Source: Aquiflexum lacus (GTDB lineage Bacteria > Bacteroidota > Bacteroidia > Cytophagales > Cyclobacteriaceae). From it: a DNA stretch of 64,000 nucleotides. The notes below the pieces were generated by a model. That model did not search any database, was not told the DNA's origin, and saw only the letters and a program-made list of their open reading frames with translations. Numbering within the stretch: the first letter of the stretch is position 1; every line of letters begins with the position of its first letter. The position numbers and the translations under genes are program-made. Location: assembly GCF_015476655.1 (NCBI RefSeq), contig NZ_JABFHF010000010.1, forward strand, positions 62,001-126,000. The letters run 5' to 3'. Shown here piece by piece: positions 28,238 to 37,177 of this stretch.

Positions 28238-28600
28238 ATGAAAAATGTTTTGATTATCGAAGACGATAAACTGATATCTAGTTTGGTACGGTTTAAGTTG
28301 AAAAAAGAAGGCTATAACGTCACGATTACTGAAGATGGAATCGCAGGTATTGATGCTATCAATCTTATGGAAACAGACCTGATTATAACAGATGTTATGA
28401 TTCCTTTCAAAAATGGGATTGAAATCATCAATCATGCCAAGAAGGTTAGCCCAAAAGTCCCCATTATAGTTCTCAGTTCGTTGGGAGAAGAAGAAGGTAC
28501 AGTCATGGAAGCGTTCAATCTTGGCGTGTCTGATTTTGTACCAAAACCTTTCAATCCTAATGAACTTGCTATGCGGGTAAGAAGATTGATCAATAATTGA
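28238..28600 (+). CDS. Stand-alone response regulator receiver (CheY-like)
   Basis: A 120-residue receiver domain only. The acidic pair E8-D9-D10 (IIEDDKLI), the phospho-acceptor Asp in LIITDVMIPF (about residue 52), a Ser-Ser at the Thr position (VLSSLGEEE) and the Lys in VPKPFNP are all present, so phosphorylation is likely. There is no output domain and no histidine kinase nearby. It opens a tight operon with a HEAT-like membrane protein (gap 3), GT2, YaiO and an unknown protein, implying that it acts by protein contact on the polysaccharide machinery. Confidence 0.93.
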   Translation: MKNVLIIEDDKLISSLVRFKLKKEGYNVTITEDGIAGIDAINLMETDLIITDVMIPFKNGIEIINHAKKVSPKVPIIVLSSLGEEEGTVMEAFNLGVSDFVPKPFNPNELAMRVRRLINN

Positions 28601-28603
28601 TAA

Positions 28604-30211
28604 ATGGTAAAAGAAGCTGGACTAAGAAAAATAGAAAAACTGATATTCACCCTTGTTTTTTTACACCTTTTTTTGTCCGGAAATCTTGTAGCACAGGACA
28701 GCAGTATCACTGTTTCTGGTTTGCAATCTGTTTTGGAAAATGTTGATGAAGTTCCTGGTTTGGAGTTTATCGTATATTTCAGAACACCCAATGATACAAC
28801 TGATCTAACTCTTCTGAATTTAAGTCAGCACGCTGACTCTATTAATTTTTGGTTTTCTGATACCATTCTTCTTTACAATGAAGCTAAAGAATTGAATGCT
28901 GATCTGTCCCTCTTGAACAAAGGTTCGGGGTCGATCAATTATTTATTGTTCAAAAGAGAAGTCAGTGAATCCGGTGTAGTGGAATATTTGGATAATCTGA
29001 TGAGGAATGAACTCTTTGATCCAAAAAGCATTGTCGATAATTCTTTTGGCAATGAAGGTGAACTGGTGTTGCTGGGTACCAATACCCCTTTCCGGCCATT
29101 TTATAAATTGAAGGTAAAGATCCTGAGTGATGTCAAGATGCTATTGCTATTGGCTTGTCTGAGCATGTTTCTCATAGCCTCTTTAATTATGGTCTTGGTG
29201 ATGTTTGTTATCAAATCCAAAAAAAGGCGAAAAGAAGTCCTGACACTGAGGTTTAAGAATTTATGCTACGGACCGATATCAGACCTTCTTTTTGACGATG
29301 AGCCGGAGAGGCTGAATCAGTTGAAGAAGGAAGATATGGTTGCACTGTTTCCAAAAGGTCATCTTGATATTGATTTGTTCAAAGATGTGATGATTCAGGA
29401 GATTATCAGTCTCAACAAAAACATGAAAGGGGATTTTAAATCCCGTTTAAAACTTATTTACAGGAAACTGGAATTGGACAGGCATTCCATAAAAAAATTA
29501 TCCTTAAAAAGGTGGGACGCGGTAACAGCCGGGATTGTTGAAATCAACGAAATGGATGTCATTGAGGCAGTACATATAGTAGGAAAATTCACCTCCCACG
29601 AAAACTTTTATATCAGGTCCAATGCTGTTGCTACCATGTTGAACATTTCAAATGATATGTCATTGAAGGTTTTGGCGGATCAACGCTATCCTTTGTCCAA
29701 GTGGCAACAGATGAAATACTACAGAATTATAAAGTACATCAACAACAAGGGAATCCTCAAATTCCATTTACTTTTTGAATCAGAAAATGAATCTGTCAGG
29801 GTTTTTGGGATAAAATTGGTCAGACACCTTGGTTTAGTAGACAAGCTTTCGATACTTCAGCAAATGTATGGGACAGCTTCTATCAATGAGAAAATAGAAA
29901 TTTTGAAATGCTATGACAACTTTAATCATGTCGATGGTTTGGAAGATGTCTATAAAGACCTTAATACTTCTGACAAGGCACTTTTTTTGAATATTGTTAA
30001 AGTATTGAAAAATTTAGGCTCTGAAGTATCCCAAATTATTTTGATGGAATGGTTTAAGAAAACCAAGGATTTTGAATGCCGACTGAAAATATTGGATGCG
30101 GTAAATTCCCTTAATCCTGATTTGATTGCAATACTCGATGAAACAAAGGGTGACGATCAAGTCAAACAGATTTTAGCACACCTTAAAGACCCTATTCTCA
30201 GTCATGTATAG
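28604..30211 (+). CDS. Membrane-anchored protein with cytoplasmic HEAT-like repeats
   Basis: A 535-residue protein: signal peptide (to about 31, ending LVAQ), a periplasmic domain (about 32-175), one membrane helix (about 178-203) followed by KSKKRRKE, then an all-alpha cytoplasmic region (about 215-535). The latter has repeating helix pairs of HEAT/Armadillo character (for example AVHIVGKFTSHENFYIRSNA, SVRVFGIKLVRHLGLVDKL). It fits a transmembrane scaffold coupling the receiver protein to the glycosyltransferase. The 3' end overlaps the GT2 gene by 8 bases. Family name not known to me. Confidence 0.75.
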   Translation: MVKEAGLRKIEKLIFTLVFLHLFLSGNLVAQDSSITVSGLQSVLENVDEVPGLEFIVYFRTPNDTTDLTLLNLSQHADSINFWFSDTILLYNEAKELNADLSLLNKGSGSINYLLFKREVSESGVVEYLDNLMRNELFDPKSIVDNSFGNEGELVLLGTNTPFRPFYKLKVKILSDVKMLLLLACLSMFLIASLIMVLVMFVIKSKKRRKEVLTLRFKNLCYGPISDLLFDDEPERLNQLKKEDMVALFPKGHLDIDLFKDVMIQEIISLNKNMKGDFKSRLKLIYRKLELDRHSIKKLSLKRWDAVTAGIVEINEMDVIEAVHIVGKFTSHENFYIRSNAVATMLNISNDMSLKVLADQRYPLSKWQQMKYYRIIKYINNKGILKFHLLFESENESVRVFGIKLVRHLGLVDKLSILQQMYGTASINEKIEILKCYDNFNHVDGLEDVYKDLNTSDKALFLNIVKVLKNLGSEVSQIILMEWFKKTKDFECRLKILDAVNSLNPDLIAILDETKGDDQVKQILAHLKDPILSHV

Positions 30212-31661
30212 TATTTTATTCAACATATTGATTGAAATAATGGGTATACTCTTTTTGGTGTATAGCTTCGCCATTATTTCCATTTACCTAGTGATGGCGG
30301 CTTTGTCTGCTCTTGAGATGAGAGACCACCTCAGGAAAAATAAATTTGCTGATTATAATGATGTCATCACCAGTCCTATTTCTCCCGGTATTTCCATTAT
30401 AGCGCCAGCCTTTAATGAGGGAAAAAACATCGTTCAGAATGCCAAAAGTCTCTTGACGCTTCATTACAGCAGGTATGAAGTGATTATCGTAAATGATGGC
30501 TCAAAAGATGACAGCTTGGAGCGAATGGTAGAAAGTTTTGATTTGGTAAAAACGGATTACGCTTACAATTATCAGATTGAATGTAAAAATATCAGAGGTG
30601 TATATAAATCTACCAACAGGTCTTTTTCGAAACTAACCTTTGTCGATAAAGAAAATGGCGGGAAAGCAGATGCTTTAAATGCAGGTATCAATGTGGCACA
30701 GAACGAGATTTTGGCCTGTATTGATGTCGATTGTATTCTTTCAAGTGATTCTTTGACTAGAATGGTCCGTCCTTTTATGGAGGAGACCAATAGAAAAGTG
30801 ATTGCTGTGGGTGGAGTCATCGGCGTGGCCAATAACTGTGATGTAAAGGATGGAACAGTTACCAAGTACCGGGTTCCTGATACTTTGCTTGGAAGGTTTC
30901 AGGTGATAGAATATTTCAGGGCTTTCTTGATGGGCAGAATGGCATGGACAAGGATCAATGGTCTGATGTTGATATCAGGAGCATTTGGTTTTTTTAAAAG
31001 AGATTTGGTTTTGAAGGTCGGAGGATATTTTCCCAAGACAGTAGGAGAGGATATGGAACTTGTAGTCAGGATGAGGCGATATATGAATGAAGAAGGAATT
31101 GCACATAAAGTTGGTTTTGTTCCGGATCCCTTGTGCTGGACTGAGGTTCCTGAAACTAAAGGTGTCCTTTCCAAACAAAGAAATAGGTGGATGAGGGGAA
31201 CTATAGAGACCTTACAGCTTCACCAAAATATCAGTATGAATCCCAAACATGGTGTCTTGGGTATGATATCTTACCCTTTCTGGTCAATTTTTGAAAAGTG
31301 GGCACCGATTCTTGAGTTTATGGGGATTATCTATACCATGGTAATGGTCTTCACAGGAGATATAAGTGCATTGTATTTTATAGCGCTATTTGTTCTTATT
31401 TACTGTTTTTCCATTCTGATTTCCTCATTCAGTATTTTGTACGAAGAGGTTGCTTATAATAATTACAAGGATAAAACAGACCTGAAGAAATTGATCAAAA
31501 CTATTATTTTGGAGCCATTTCTGATTCACCCGCGATTGGTTTGGTGGGGATTGAAAGGACATTGGCACTTTATCAAAGGAAAAGGTGGCTGGGGCGAAAT
31601 GATCAGGACAGGCTTCAAAAAAGCCACTGATAAGCAAAAGGTAAGTTCTGTGACCCCATAA
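30204..31661 (+). CDS. Processive family 2 glycosyltransferase (PgaC/BcsA-like)
   Basis: A 485-residue inner-membrane synthase. An N-terminal helix (about 8-33) precedes a GT-A domain with all processive GT2 motifs: D98 in VNDGS, NGGKADALNAG at 151-161, DVDC (D174, D176), GEDMEL (D283) and the QRNRW motif at 325-329. Two or three C-terminal helices (about 354-412) follow. This is the pattern of poly-N-acetylglucosamine synthase PgaC/IcaA and relatives. There is no PilZ domain and no PgaD, so c-di-GMP control is not indicated. Sugar type is inferred only. Confidence 0.9.
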   Translation: MYSILFNILIEIMGILFLVYSFAIISIYLVMAALSALEMRDHLRKNKFADYNDVITSPISPGISIIAPAFNEGKNIVQNAKSLLTLHYSRYEVIIVNDGSKDDSLERMVESFDLVKTDYAYNYQIECKNIRGVYKSTNRSFSKLTFVDKENGGKADALNAGINVAQNEILACIDVDCILSSDSLTRMVRPFMEETNRKVIAVGGVIGVANNCDVKDGTVTKYRVPDTLLGRFQVIEYFRAFLMGRMAWTRINGLMLISGAFGFFKRDLVLKVGGYFPKTVGEDMELVVRMRRYMNEEGIAHKVGFVPDPLCWTEVPETKGVLSKQRNRWMRGTIETLQLHQNISMNPKHGVLGMISYPFWSIFEKWAPILEFMGIIYTMVMVFTGDISALYFIALFVLIYCFSILISSFSILYEEVAYNNYKDKTDLKKLIKTIILEPFLIHPRLVWWGLKGHWHFIKGKGGWGEMIRTGFKKATDKQKVSSVTP

Positions 31662-31673
31662 CGAAACGTGAAG

Positions 31674-32915
31674 ATGAACCGACAGATAATTTTATTTTCC
31701 CTTTTTTTGCTGGTATTTCAGGGGTATTTACCTACATCTTTAATTGCCCAAGAAAGCTTTGATCCAGATGAATTATATTTTGAAGCAAGGAAATTGATTT
31801 TAGACGGAAAAAGAGAAGAAGGAAGAGAAATCCTGAGAAAAGTACTCTCCAAATATCCCGGTTATGCAGATGTGCTGGTTTTGATGGGAAGGTCTTTTAG
31901 TTGGGATGGACAGTATGATTCTGCAGGCAGGTATTATGAAAGGGCCTTGTTGGCAAGTCCTGAATATGAGGATGTATATGTAGCTTACATCGATAATTTA
32001 TTTTGGAGTGGAAATTACGATAAGGCTTCTGAGGTTCTTGATACCGGCTTAGAAAAAATTGGTGCGACCTCTACAGCGCTGAAATACCGAAAGTCAAGAT
32101 TATATTATTATCGAGAGTCTTACAAGGAGGCACTTGAGCTTGCCAATGAGGTTTTTGCCAAAGCTCCAAAAACTGAGGGGATTTTAGGATATATACAAAC
32201 ATTGAGACGACTTACCCGAATCAATGCAGTCGGTACAACCTATGACTATGATTCCTTTGCAGGTTCTATCAGTCCTTGGAACACCTATTCAATTTATGGC
32301 AGGACAAGGACCGATCTGACCGGTTCCCTGATTGCTAGGGTCACCCACTCCCAGCGGTTTGATGATAGAGGTACTCAGTTTGAGTTGGATGCATATCCTT
32401 CTCTGGGTAAAAATTCCTATGGCTATTTCAATGTCGGTTTTTCGGAAGCCTTTTTCTTTCCCAAATTCAGGTTTGGAACCAGTGTGTTTTGGAATTTACC
32501 AAAAGCTTATGAAGTAGAAGCGGGATATAGATATCTTCAATTTTCGGAAGTTACCCATATCATTACCTCTTCTTTTGGGAAATACATCAGCAATTGGTGG
32601 ATCAATCTAAGACTGAATTTCATTCCTGGAACGGAAGGTTCATCGAGTAGCGGCAACCTGCAGGTTAGGTACTATTTCAGTGGTCCTGAGGATTTTTTCA
32701 GTTTACAAGCCTCAACAGGTGTTTCACCGGATGAGGAGAACAGAGACTTTCAATCCCAATTGTTGAATTCTTACAGGATTAGAGCAGGTTACCAACATCT
32801 GTGGACTTCAAGATGGATGGGATTTGGTTTTGTGGGATATTCCAGAGATGAGATTTCCAAAACCAATTTCAGAAATAACCTCAACATTTCAGTAGGTACC
32901 GAATTTAGATTCTGA
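31674..32915 (+). CDS. TPR + YaiO-family outer-membrane beta-barrel
   Basis: A 413-residue exported protein. The ATG at 31674 (MNRQIILFSLF) opens the signal peptide ending LIAQ; a GTG two codons upstream is the alternative. TPR repeats fill about 30-170 (ADVLVLMGRSFSWDGQYDSA, EVLDTGLEKI), and a YaiO-like barrel about 185-413 ends NISVGTEFRF with a terminal Phe. TPR plus barrel is the architecture of polysaccharide exporters such as PgaA, so it likely exports the polymer made by the adjacent GT2. The stop overlaps the next start by one base (TGATG). Confidence 0.88.
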   Translation: MNRQIILFSLFLLVFQGYLPTSLIAQESFDPDELYFEARKLILDGKREEGREILRKVLSKYPGYADVLVLMGRSFSWDGQYDSAGRYYERALLASPEYEDVYVAYIDNLFWSGNYDKASEVLDTGLEKIGATSTALKYRKSRLYYYRESYKEALELANEVFAKAPKTEGILGYIQTLRRLTRINAVGTTYDYDSFAGSISPWNTYSIYGRTRTDLTGSLIARVTHSQRFDDRGTQFELDAYPSLGKNSYGYFNVGFSEAFFFPKFRFGTSVFWNLPKAYEVEAGYRYLQFSEVTHIITSSFGKYISNWWINLRLNFIPGTEGSSSSGNLQVRYYFSGPEDFFSLQASTGVSPDEENRDFQSQLLNSYRIRAGYQHLWTSRWMGFGFVGYSRDEISKTNFRNNLNISVGTEFRF

Positions 32916-34117
32916 TGAAAAAATTCTGGTCAAAATATTTCCCTGCAGAATTAAGGCTTTTGTCTTTTTGGTTTTTTTTGGCGCTATTGTTTTTTGTAGT
33001 GACCCCGATTTTGAGTTTCGGGATCTGGTACCTGACTCCGTCCAGTCCATTTGGGGTATTGTTGGTCAATAAAACTGTTCCCAACCAGGCGTATCAAGAG
33101 CATCAATCGGTTCATTGGCTGCTCAATCACTTTAAATATACCAAGCTGAACGGCGGCTTTTATGATAAATCAAAAGACTATTTCGGATTTTTTCCTGGCA
33201 ATACTTTAGAAGAATCAAGTATCAATGATCTCTCGTCTTTATCATCAAGTGAAATAGATAATCTGCTAAATAAGAATGAATTGATATATTATGCAGATAC
33301 TTATGGGGTGTATGAAAATGACTTCAATGGACCGATATTGGAAAGTCCCTCCAAGAAGATTTATGGAGGAATGGATCAATCTGATATGAAATTGTTGAAA
33401 GCAGCATTTGCAAAAGAAGTTGATATCATTGCCGAGTTCAATACCATTGCAAGTCCAACGGGAAAGGCGGTAAGGATGGAATTTGAAAATCTTGCTGAAA
33501 TTAAGTGGACGGGATGGATTACAAGGTATTTCGATGAATTAGATACCTTGCTGAACAATGATTTACCGAGATGGCTGATTAAAGGATATGTCAATCAACA
33601 TGATGGTGTATGGGGATTGGCTGGTCCGGGAATGGTTTTTGTCCATGAAAACGGTTCCTTGGAAATATTACAGTTTGGAAAGGATTTTTTGAATAATGTC
33701 CCCAATATTATTTCCACTTCCAAAAACCAAAAAAAATACGAGATACCTGAAATTGTTAAATATCCCTATTGGATTGACGTGATTTTGGTAAGCAGGGACT
33801 TTGAAGTCATTTCTTATTATGACTTACTTCCCACTGAAGAAGGTTTAGATAAACTTAGGGAAATGGGTGTGCCCAGGTATTTTCCAGCAGCTGTAGTCAA
33901 AGAAAATGGTCAGGGTAAGTTTTACTATTTCTGTGGAGATTTTGCAGACAATCCAGTCAGCGGAAGTTCTTATAAGTTTTTTGGAATTTCTAAGTTATGG
34001 AGAATGTTTTTACAAGCTGAAGATTATTCCCAGCGAAACAGTTTTTTTTGGAATTATTATTATCCTTTGATGAAAAACATCTTGAAGGATTCCGAAGCCA
34101 GGCAAAAGCATGATTGA
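32915..34117 (+). CDS. Unrecognised membrane-anchored periplasmic protein of the GT2 operon
   Basis: A 400-residue protein with one N-terminal membrane helix (about 16-40) and a large extracytoplasmic region. Segments such as SVHWLLNHFKYTKL, LIYYADTYGVY, KIYGGMDQSDMKLL and the motif VWGLAGPGMVFVHENG resemble an alternating alpha/beta (flavodoxin or class I glutamine-amidotransferase-like) fold, but no catalytic triad is clear. It is translationally coupled to the YaiO gene (TGATG), so it probably modifies, senses or guides the polymer in the periplasm. No family assigned. Confidence 0.72.
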   Translation: MKKFWSKYFPAELRLLSFWFFLALLFFVVTPILSFGIWYLTPSSPFGVLLVNKTVPNQAYQEHQSVHWLLNHFKYTKLNGGFYDKSKDYFGFFPGNTLEESSINDLSSLSSSEIDNLLNKNELIYYADTYGVYENDFNGPILESPSKKIYGGMDQSDMKLLKAAFAKEVDIIAEFNTIASPTGKAVRMEFENLAEIKWTGWITRYFDELDTLLNNDLPRWLIKGYVNQHDGVWGLAGPGMVFVHENGSLEILQFGKDFLNNVPNIISTSKNQKKYEIPEIVKYPYWIDVILVSRDFEVISYYDLLPTEEGLDKLREMGVPRYFPAAVVKENGQGKFYYFCGDFADNPVSGSSYKFFGISKLWRMFLQAEDYSQRNSFFWNYYYPLMKNILKDSEARQKHD

Positions 34118-34122
34118 ATAAA

Positions 34123-36150
34123 TTATTTCAATGGCAAGTAAACTTTTAAGGAATCAGGAACAATACGGTTGTTTTCAGTGGCATATCTGTTTGAGTTCCG
34201 GTAATTTTCAAACTCCCGAGCCAGTTTTTCCTTCAGTTTGATGTCTGTAATCGGTTCCATGTCCATGTTGTCATAAATCCTGTAAAGTTGGTTGTCAGAT
34301 AGGACATATTCATTGCTGAGGTAATCAAGGAGTTGGTTTTTATTTCGCATCAAAGGATTAGTGACATTTGACTGAAATACAGCAGAGGTATCCATTACAT
34401 AACCTTTCCAGGCTGTCAATGATGGCAAATCCAATTCATAATTGCTTTCCAGAAATCCTAATAGGGTAGGGGCGATTTCAAAATGGGTGGTGATTCCATG
34501 CATTCTTTTTGGTCTCTGTAGTTTCTCAGAAAAGATCATAATAGGGACATGAAACCTGTCCATAGTAGTTGCAAGCGGGATTTCCGGTAGTCTATGGTCA
34601 CCCGTTATAATGAATATGGTGTTTTCATATTTAGGCATGTATTTATAAGCATCAAAAAACTCTTTGATAGCTTCATCCACATAAAGAATACTGGCATACA
34701 TGCTTTGGTAATTCCTATAATTGTTTGCCTGCACAGGATTGGCACGCAAGGTATTGGTGATATAGGTTTCAAAAAGATCGAAATATTTTTGTTCATCCGG
34801 AATTAAAAATGGGTCATGAGATGTTTGAGTCTGAAAAACAGACAGTTGTGGTTGGCTGAGTTCCCTTGGGATTTTTCTCATGCCGTTTTCAAACATGGCT
34901 TTGTCAGGGTAACCCCAGGAAAACCCTGATTTTGATGGAGTTTCTTCAAAATCTGCATCAAAGGAAGACATATCCAGAATTCTATCCACCTTTTGGTATT
35001 CCAAAAACGATCCAACGTTGTCAAAATTTTTATCTGCGCCGATATGGTAATTGGTGAAATAGCCGTTTTTTTTCAAAATGGAGAATAAGGATAAATGAAG
35101 AGGAAATTCAGGTGCTTGTTCCATAAAGCCATTTTGCGCAAATGGAAGAGAACCAAAGATTCCTGTGAGCACACCAAAAGTTCTTCCGGTAGTAGACAAT
35201 CCATTTTTCCAGTACAGTGAATGATTGCTGAGTGAATCCAAAAATGGCGTAAAACTTCCTAAGTAGGCAGCTTCACCTGAATAGGCTTTTCCTAAGCCCT
35301 CGACAATGATAAATACCAAGTCTGGTATCGTGTCAAATTCGGAGAAATATGGGCTTAAAACATCCGGATAATTGTTCTCGTGAAGGAATGGATAATTTGG
35401 TTCTGTAAAAACTTTTTCTACTAATGAATTTGCTTTGGTAGGAGGGGACAAATAAAAGTCAAAAAACAAATATTCTCTATTGGTGAAGTAATTGAATGAC
35501 TGATCGTAAAAATATTGGGATTTATTGACCATCAAGTTTTTTTCTATTTCGCCCAAATCCTGTGTTTTTGCCAAAGGCAAATAGTTCGAAGTTAAAATAA
35601 ATCCATAGCAAATTATTGTAAAAGACACTGCTGCATGGTAATTCATGGGTAACCATTTGCCAATGCTGATGACTCCATAAATCAGTCCAAAAGCAAATAC
35701 CGCGGCACTAAGGTTTAACAAGTTGAATTCTCCCGAGGCTTTGACCGTCGCTATGACATCACTCACCGAATAGGCATAAAGATCTTCACCTAAAGGCAAA
35801 AGCATTTTTGTAAAATAAAAAATTAGACCTGCCTGAAGCAGAATTAAAATTGTGGCTGAGGACTTAACTATTATTTTCCCAAATTTTGGGAAGGTCAGTT
35901 CCAATACCAAGTAGATGATCAATAAAAAACCCAATACATAAAACCCCCACAAAAGGTCATGGACAAATCCCGACAATAGAATAGATTTCTTTTCGAAAGC
36001 CAAATTATGGATACCAAAAACAACCTTTGTCTCAAAAATTCTGAACAACAGAAAGACCAATAAAAAAGGTATTCCGATTTTCCAGAAATTGACAAAAGAA
36101 ATTTTGAGATTGGATATTAAATTAGAGCTAATTTGTGTTTGGGTAGTCAT
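34123..36150 (-). CDS. Sulfatase-fold membrane transferase (LTA synthase / phosphoglycerol transferase-like)
   Basis: A 675-residue protein with five N-terminal membrane helices (to about 190) and a periplasmic alkaline-phosphatase-superfamily domain (about 275-600). I use the ATG at 36150 (MTTQTQISSN); a TTG frame to 36183 is longer. Metal and nucleophile motifs are visible: Glu in FIIVEGLGKAY, Thr in STTGRTFGVLTGIFGSLP, TQTSHDPF and ITGDHRLPE. Such enzymes attach phosphoglycerol or phosphoethanolamine to glycans or lipids. It converges on the GT2 operon, ending 6 bases from it, which hints at decoration of the same envelope polymer. Confidence 0.85.
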   Translation of the reverse strand: MTTQTQISSNLISNLKISFVNFWKIGIPFLLVFLLFRIFETKVVFGIHNLAFEKKSILLSGFVHDLLWGFYVLGFLLIIYLVLELTFPKFGKIIVKSSATILILLQAGLIFYFTKMLLPLGEDLYAYSVSDVIATVKASGEFNLLNLSAAVFAFGLIYGVISIGKWLPMNYHAAVSFTIICYGFILTSNYLPLAKTQDLGEIEKNLMVNKSQYFYDQSFNYFTNREYLFFDFYLSPPTKANSLVEKVFTEPNYPFLHENNYPDVLSPYFSEFDTIPDLVFIIVEGLGKAYSGEAAYLGSFTPFLDSLSNHSLYWKNGLSTTGRTFGVLTGIFGSLPFAQNGFMEQAPEFPLHLSLFSILKKNGYFTNYHIGADKNFDNVGSFLEYQKVDRILDMSSFDADFEETPSKSGFSWGYPDKAMFENGMRKIPRELSQPQLSVFQTQTSHDPFLIPDEQKYFDLFETYITNTLRANPVQANNYRNYQSMYASILYVDEAIKEFFDAYKYMPKYENTIFIITGDHRLPEIPLATTMDRFHVPIMIFSEKLQRPKRMHGITTHFEIAPTLLGFLESNYELDLPSLTAWKGYVMDTSAVFQSNVTNPLMRNKNQLLDYLSNEYVLSDNQLYRIYDNMDMEPITDIKLKEKLAREFENYRNSNRYATENNRIVPDSLKVYLPLK

Positions 36151-36234
36151 TGGGTGAAAACATATAAATAACTCAAGTAACAATACAAACGATTTTTTTT
36201 TAAAATTCCTATCTTGCGGGATTATTAGAAATAT

Positions 36235-36780
36235 ATGAAAAATAAAAGTGTCTTATTGAAGGAGCTATGTAAGAATATCTCTACTACTGGAGCTATCACT
36301 TTCAGCTCTCTTTCTTTGGTCAACAAAATGCTTTCCTATGCTGATTTTAAAGGGGCAAAATTGATAGTAGAACTTGGAGGAGGTGATGGGAGCATTACCA
36401 AAGGTATTGTGGATAGAATGGAAAAGAATACGGTTCTGTTGGTGTTTGAAATCAGTAAAGCTTTCTGTGATAACCTTGAAAGGGAATTTCCGCAGGAAAA
36501 CGTTAAAATAATTTGTGATTCTGCCGAAAATATTGACCATTACCTCAATGGTGAGAAAGCGGATTTAATATTGTCATCCCTTCCCCTGAGTCTTATTAAC
36601 AAAGAATCCCGGGATGAAATCTATAAAAAAAGCAAAGCTGCCATAAACGGTGAAGGAAAATTTATCCAAATCTGTTATTCCTATTTATTGAAATATCAGT
36701 TTGCTAATTATTTTACTGATATAAAAAGCCATTTGACCCTTAAGAATTTTCCGCCTACATTTATTTTGGTTTGTCATTGA
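36235..36780 (+). CDS. Class I SAM-dependent methyltransferase (phospholipid N-methyltransferase-like)
   Basis: A 181-residue Rossmann methyltransferase. Motif I is VELGGGDGSITKG (about 45-57), the acidic end of strand 2 is VFEIS, and ADLILSSLPLSLI resembles the motif of PmtA-type phosphatidylethanolamine N-methyltransferases, which also show similarity to KsgA. Lipid or rRNA substrate cannot be decided. It is divergent from the sulfatase-fold transferase (84-base gap). Confidence 0.78.
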   Translation: MKNKSVLLKELCKNISTTGAITFSSLSLVNKMLSYADFKGAKLIVELGGGDGSITKGIVDRMEKNTVLLVFEISKAFCDNLEREFPQENVKIICDSAENIDHYLNGEKADLILSSLPLSLINKESRDEIYKKSKAAINGEGKFIQICYSYLLKYQFANYFTDIKSHLTLKNFPPTFILVCH

Positions 36781-36788
36781 CCATTATC

Positions 36789-36861
36789 CATGCCATGACG
36801 TCGAGTCATGGCATGATTTAGAATCAAAGTCATGGCATGAATAGTCGAAGTCACGGCATGA
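36789..36861. repeat. Hairpin and three direct copies of GTCAyGGCATGA
   Basis: CATGCCATGAC-gtcga-GTCATGGCATG (36789-36815) forms a perfect 11-bp hairpin. The 12-mer GTCATGGCATGA then repeats at 36805-36816, 36829-36840 and, with one change (GTCACGGCATGA), at 36850-36861. It lies directly after the methyltransferase stop codon and up to 7 bases before the DUF3253 start. It may terminate one gene, act as an operator for the next, or be a small repeat element. Confidence 0.75.
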
Positions 36862-36867
36862 ATTCGC

Positions 36868-37143
36868 ATGTTAGAAAAACACCTTTATATAGAGCCCAAC
36901 ATTCTAGAAATAGCCATATTGGAAATGTGTAGGCTAAAGAAAGAAGATAGTTTTTCTCCTACTGATGTTGTTAAATGGCTTTATCCCCAACATTGGATTT
37001 ATTTTATTTCAGAGGCTGAAGAGGCTATGATGAAACTGCACAGATCGGGAAAAATCATTGTCCTGGAAAATAATGAACCTGATATCCCCACCAAAATGCC
37101 TGAGCTTTCATTCAGGATAAAAGCAAAACCCAAAACTTCTTGA
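36868..37143 (+). CDS. Small DUF3253-like protein
   Basis: A 91-residue soluble protein. The helix-turn pattern IAILEMCRLKKEDSFSPTDV followed by VKWLYPQHW, AEEAMMKLHRSGKIIVLE and FRIKAKP resembles DUF3253, a small winged-helix-like family of unknown function. Assignment is by pattern, not certain. An array of GTCAyGGCATGA repeats sits immediately upstream and leaves almost no room for a leader. Confidence 0.62.
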   Translation: MLEKHLYIEPNILEIAILEMCRLKKEDSFSPTDVVKWLYPQHWIYFISEAEEAMMKLHRSGKIIVLENNEPDIPTKMPELSFRIKAKPKTS

Positions 37144-37177
37144 GTATCGAAAGTGTTATGCATTAAATTAGATTAGT

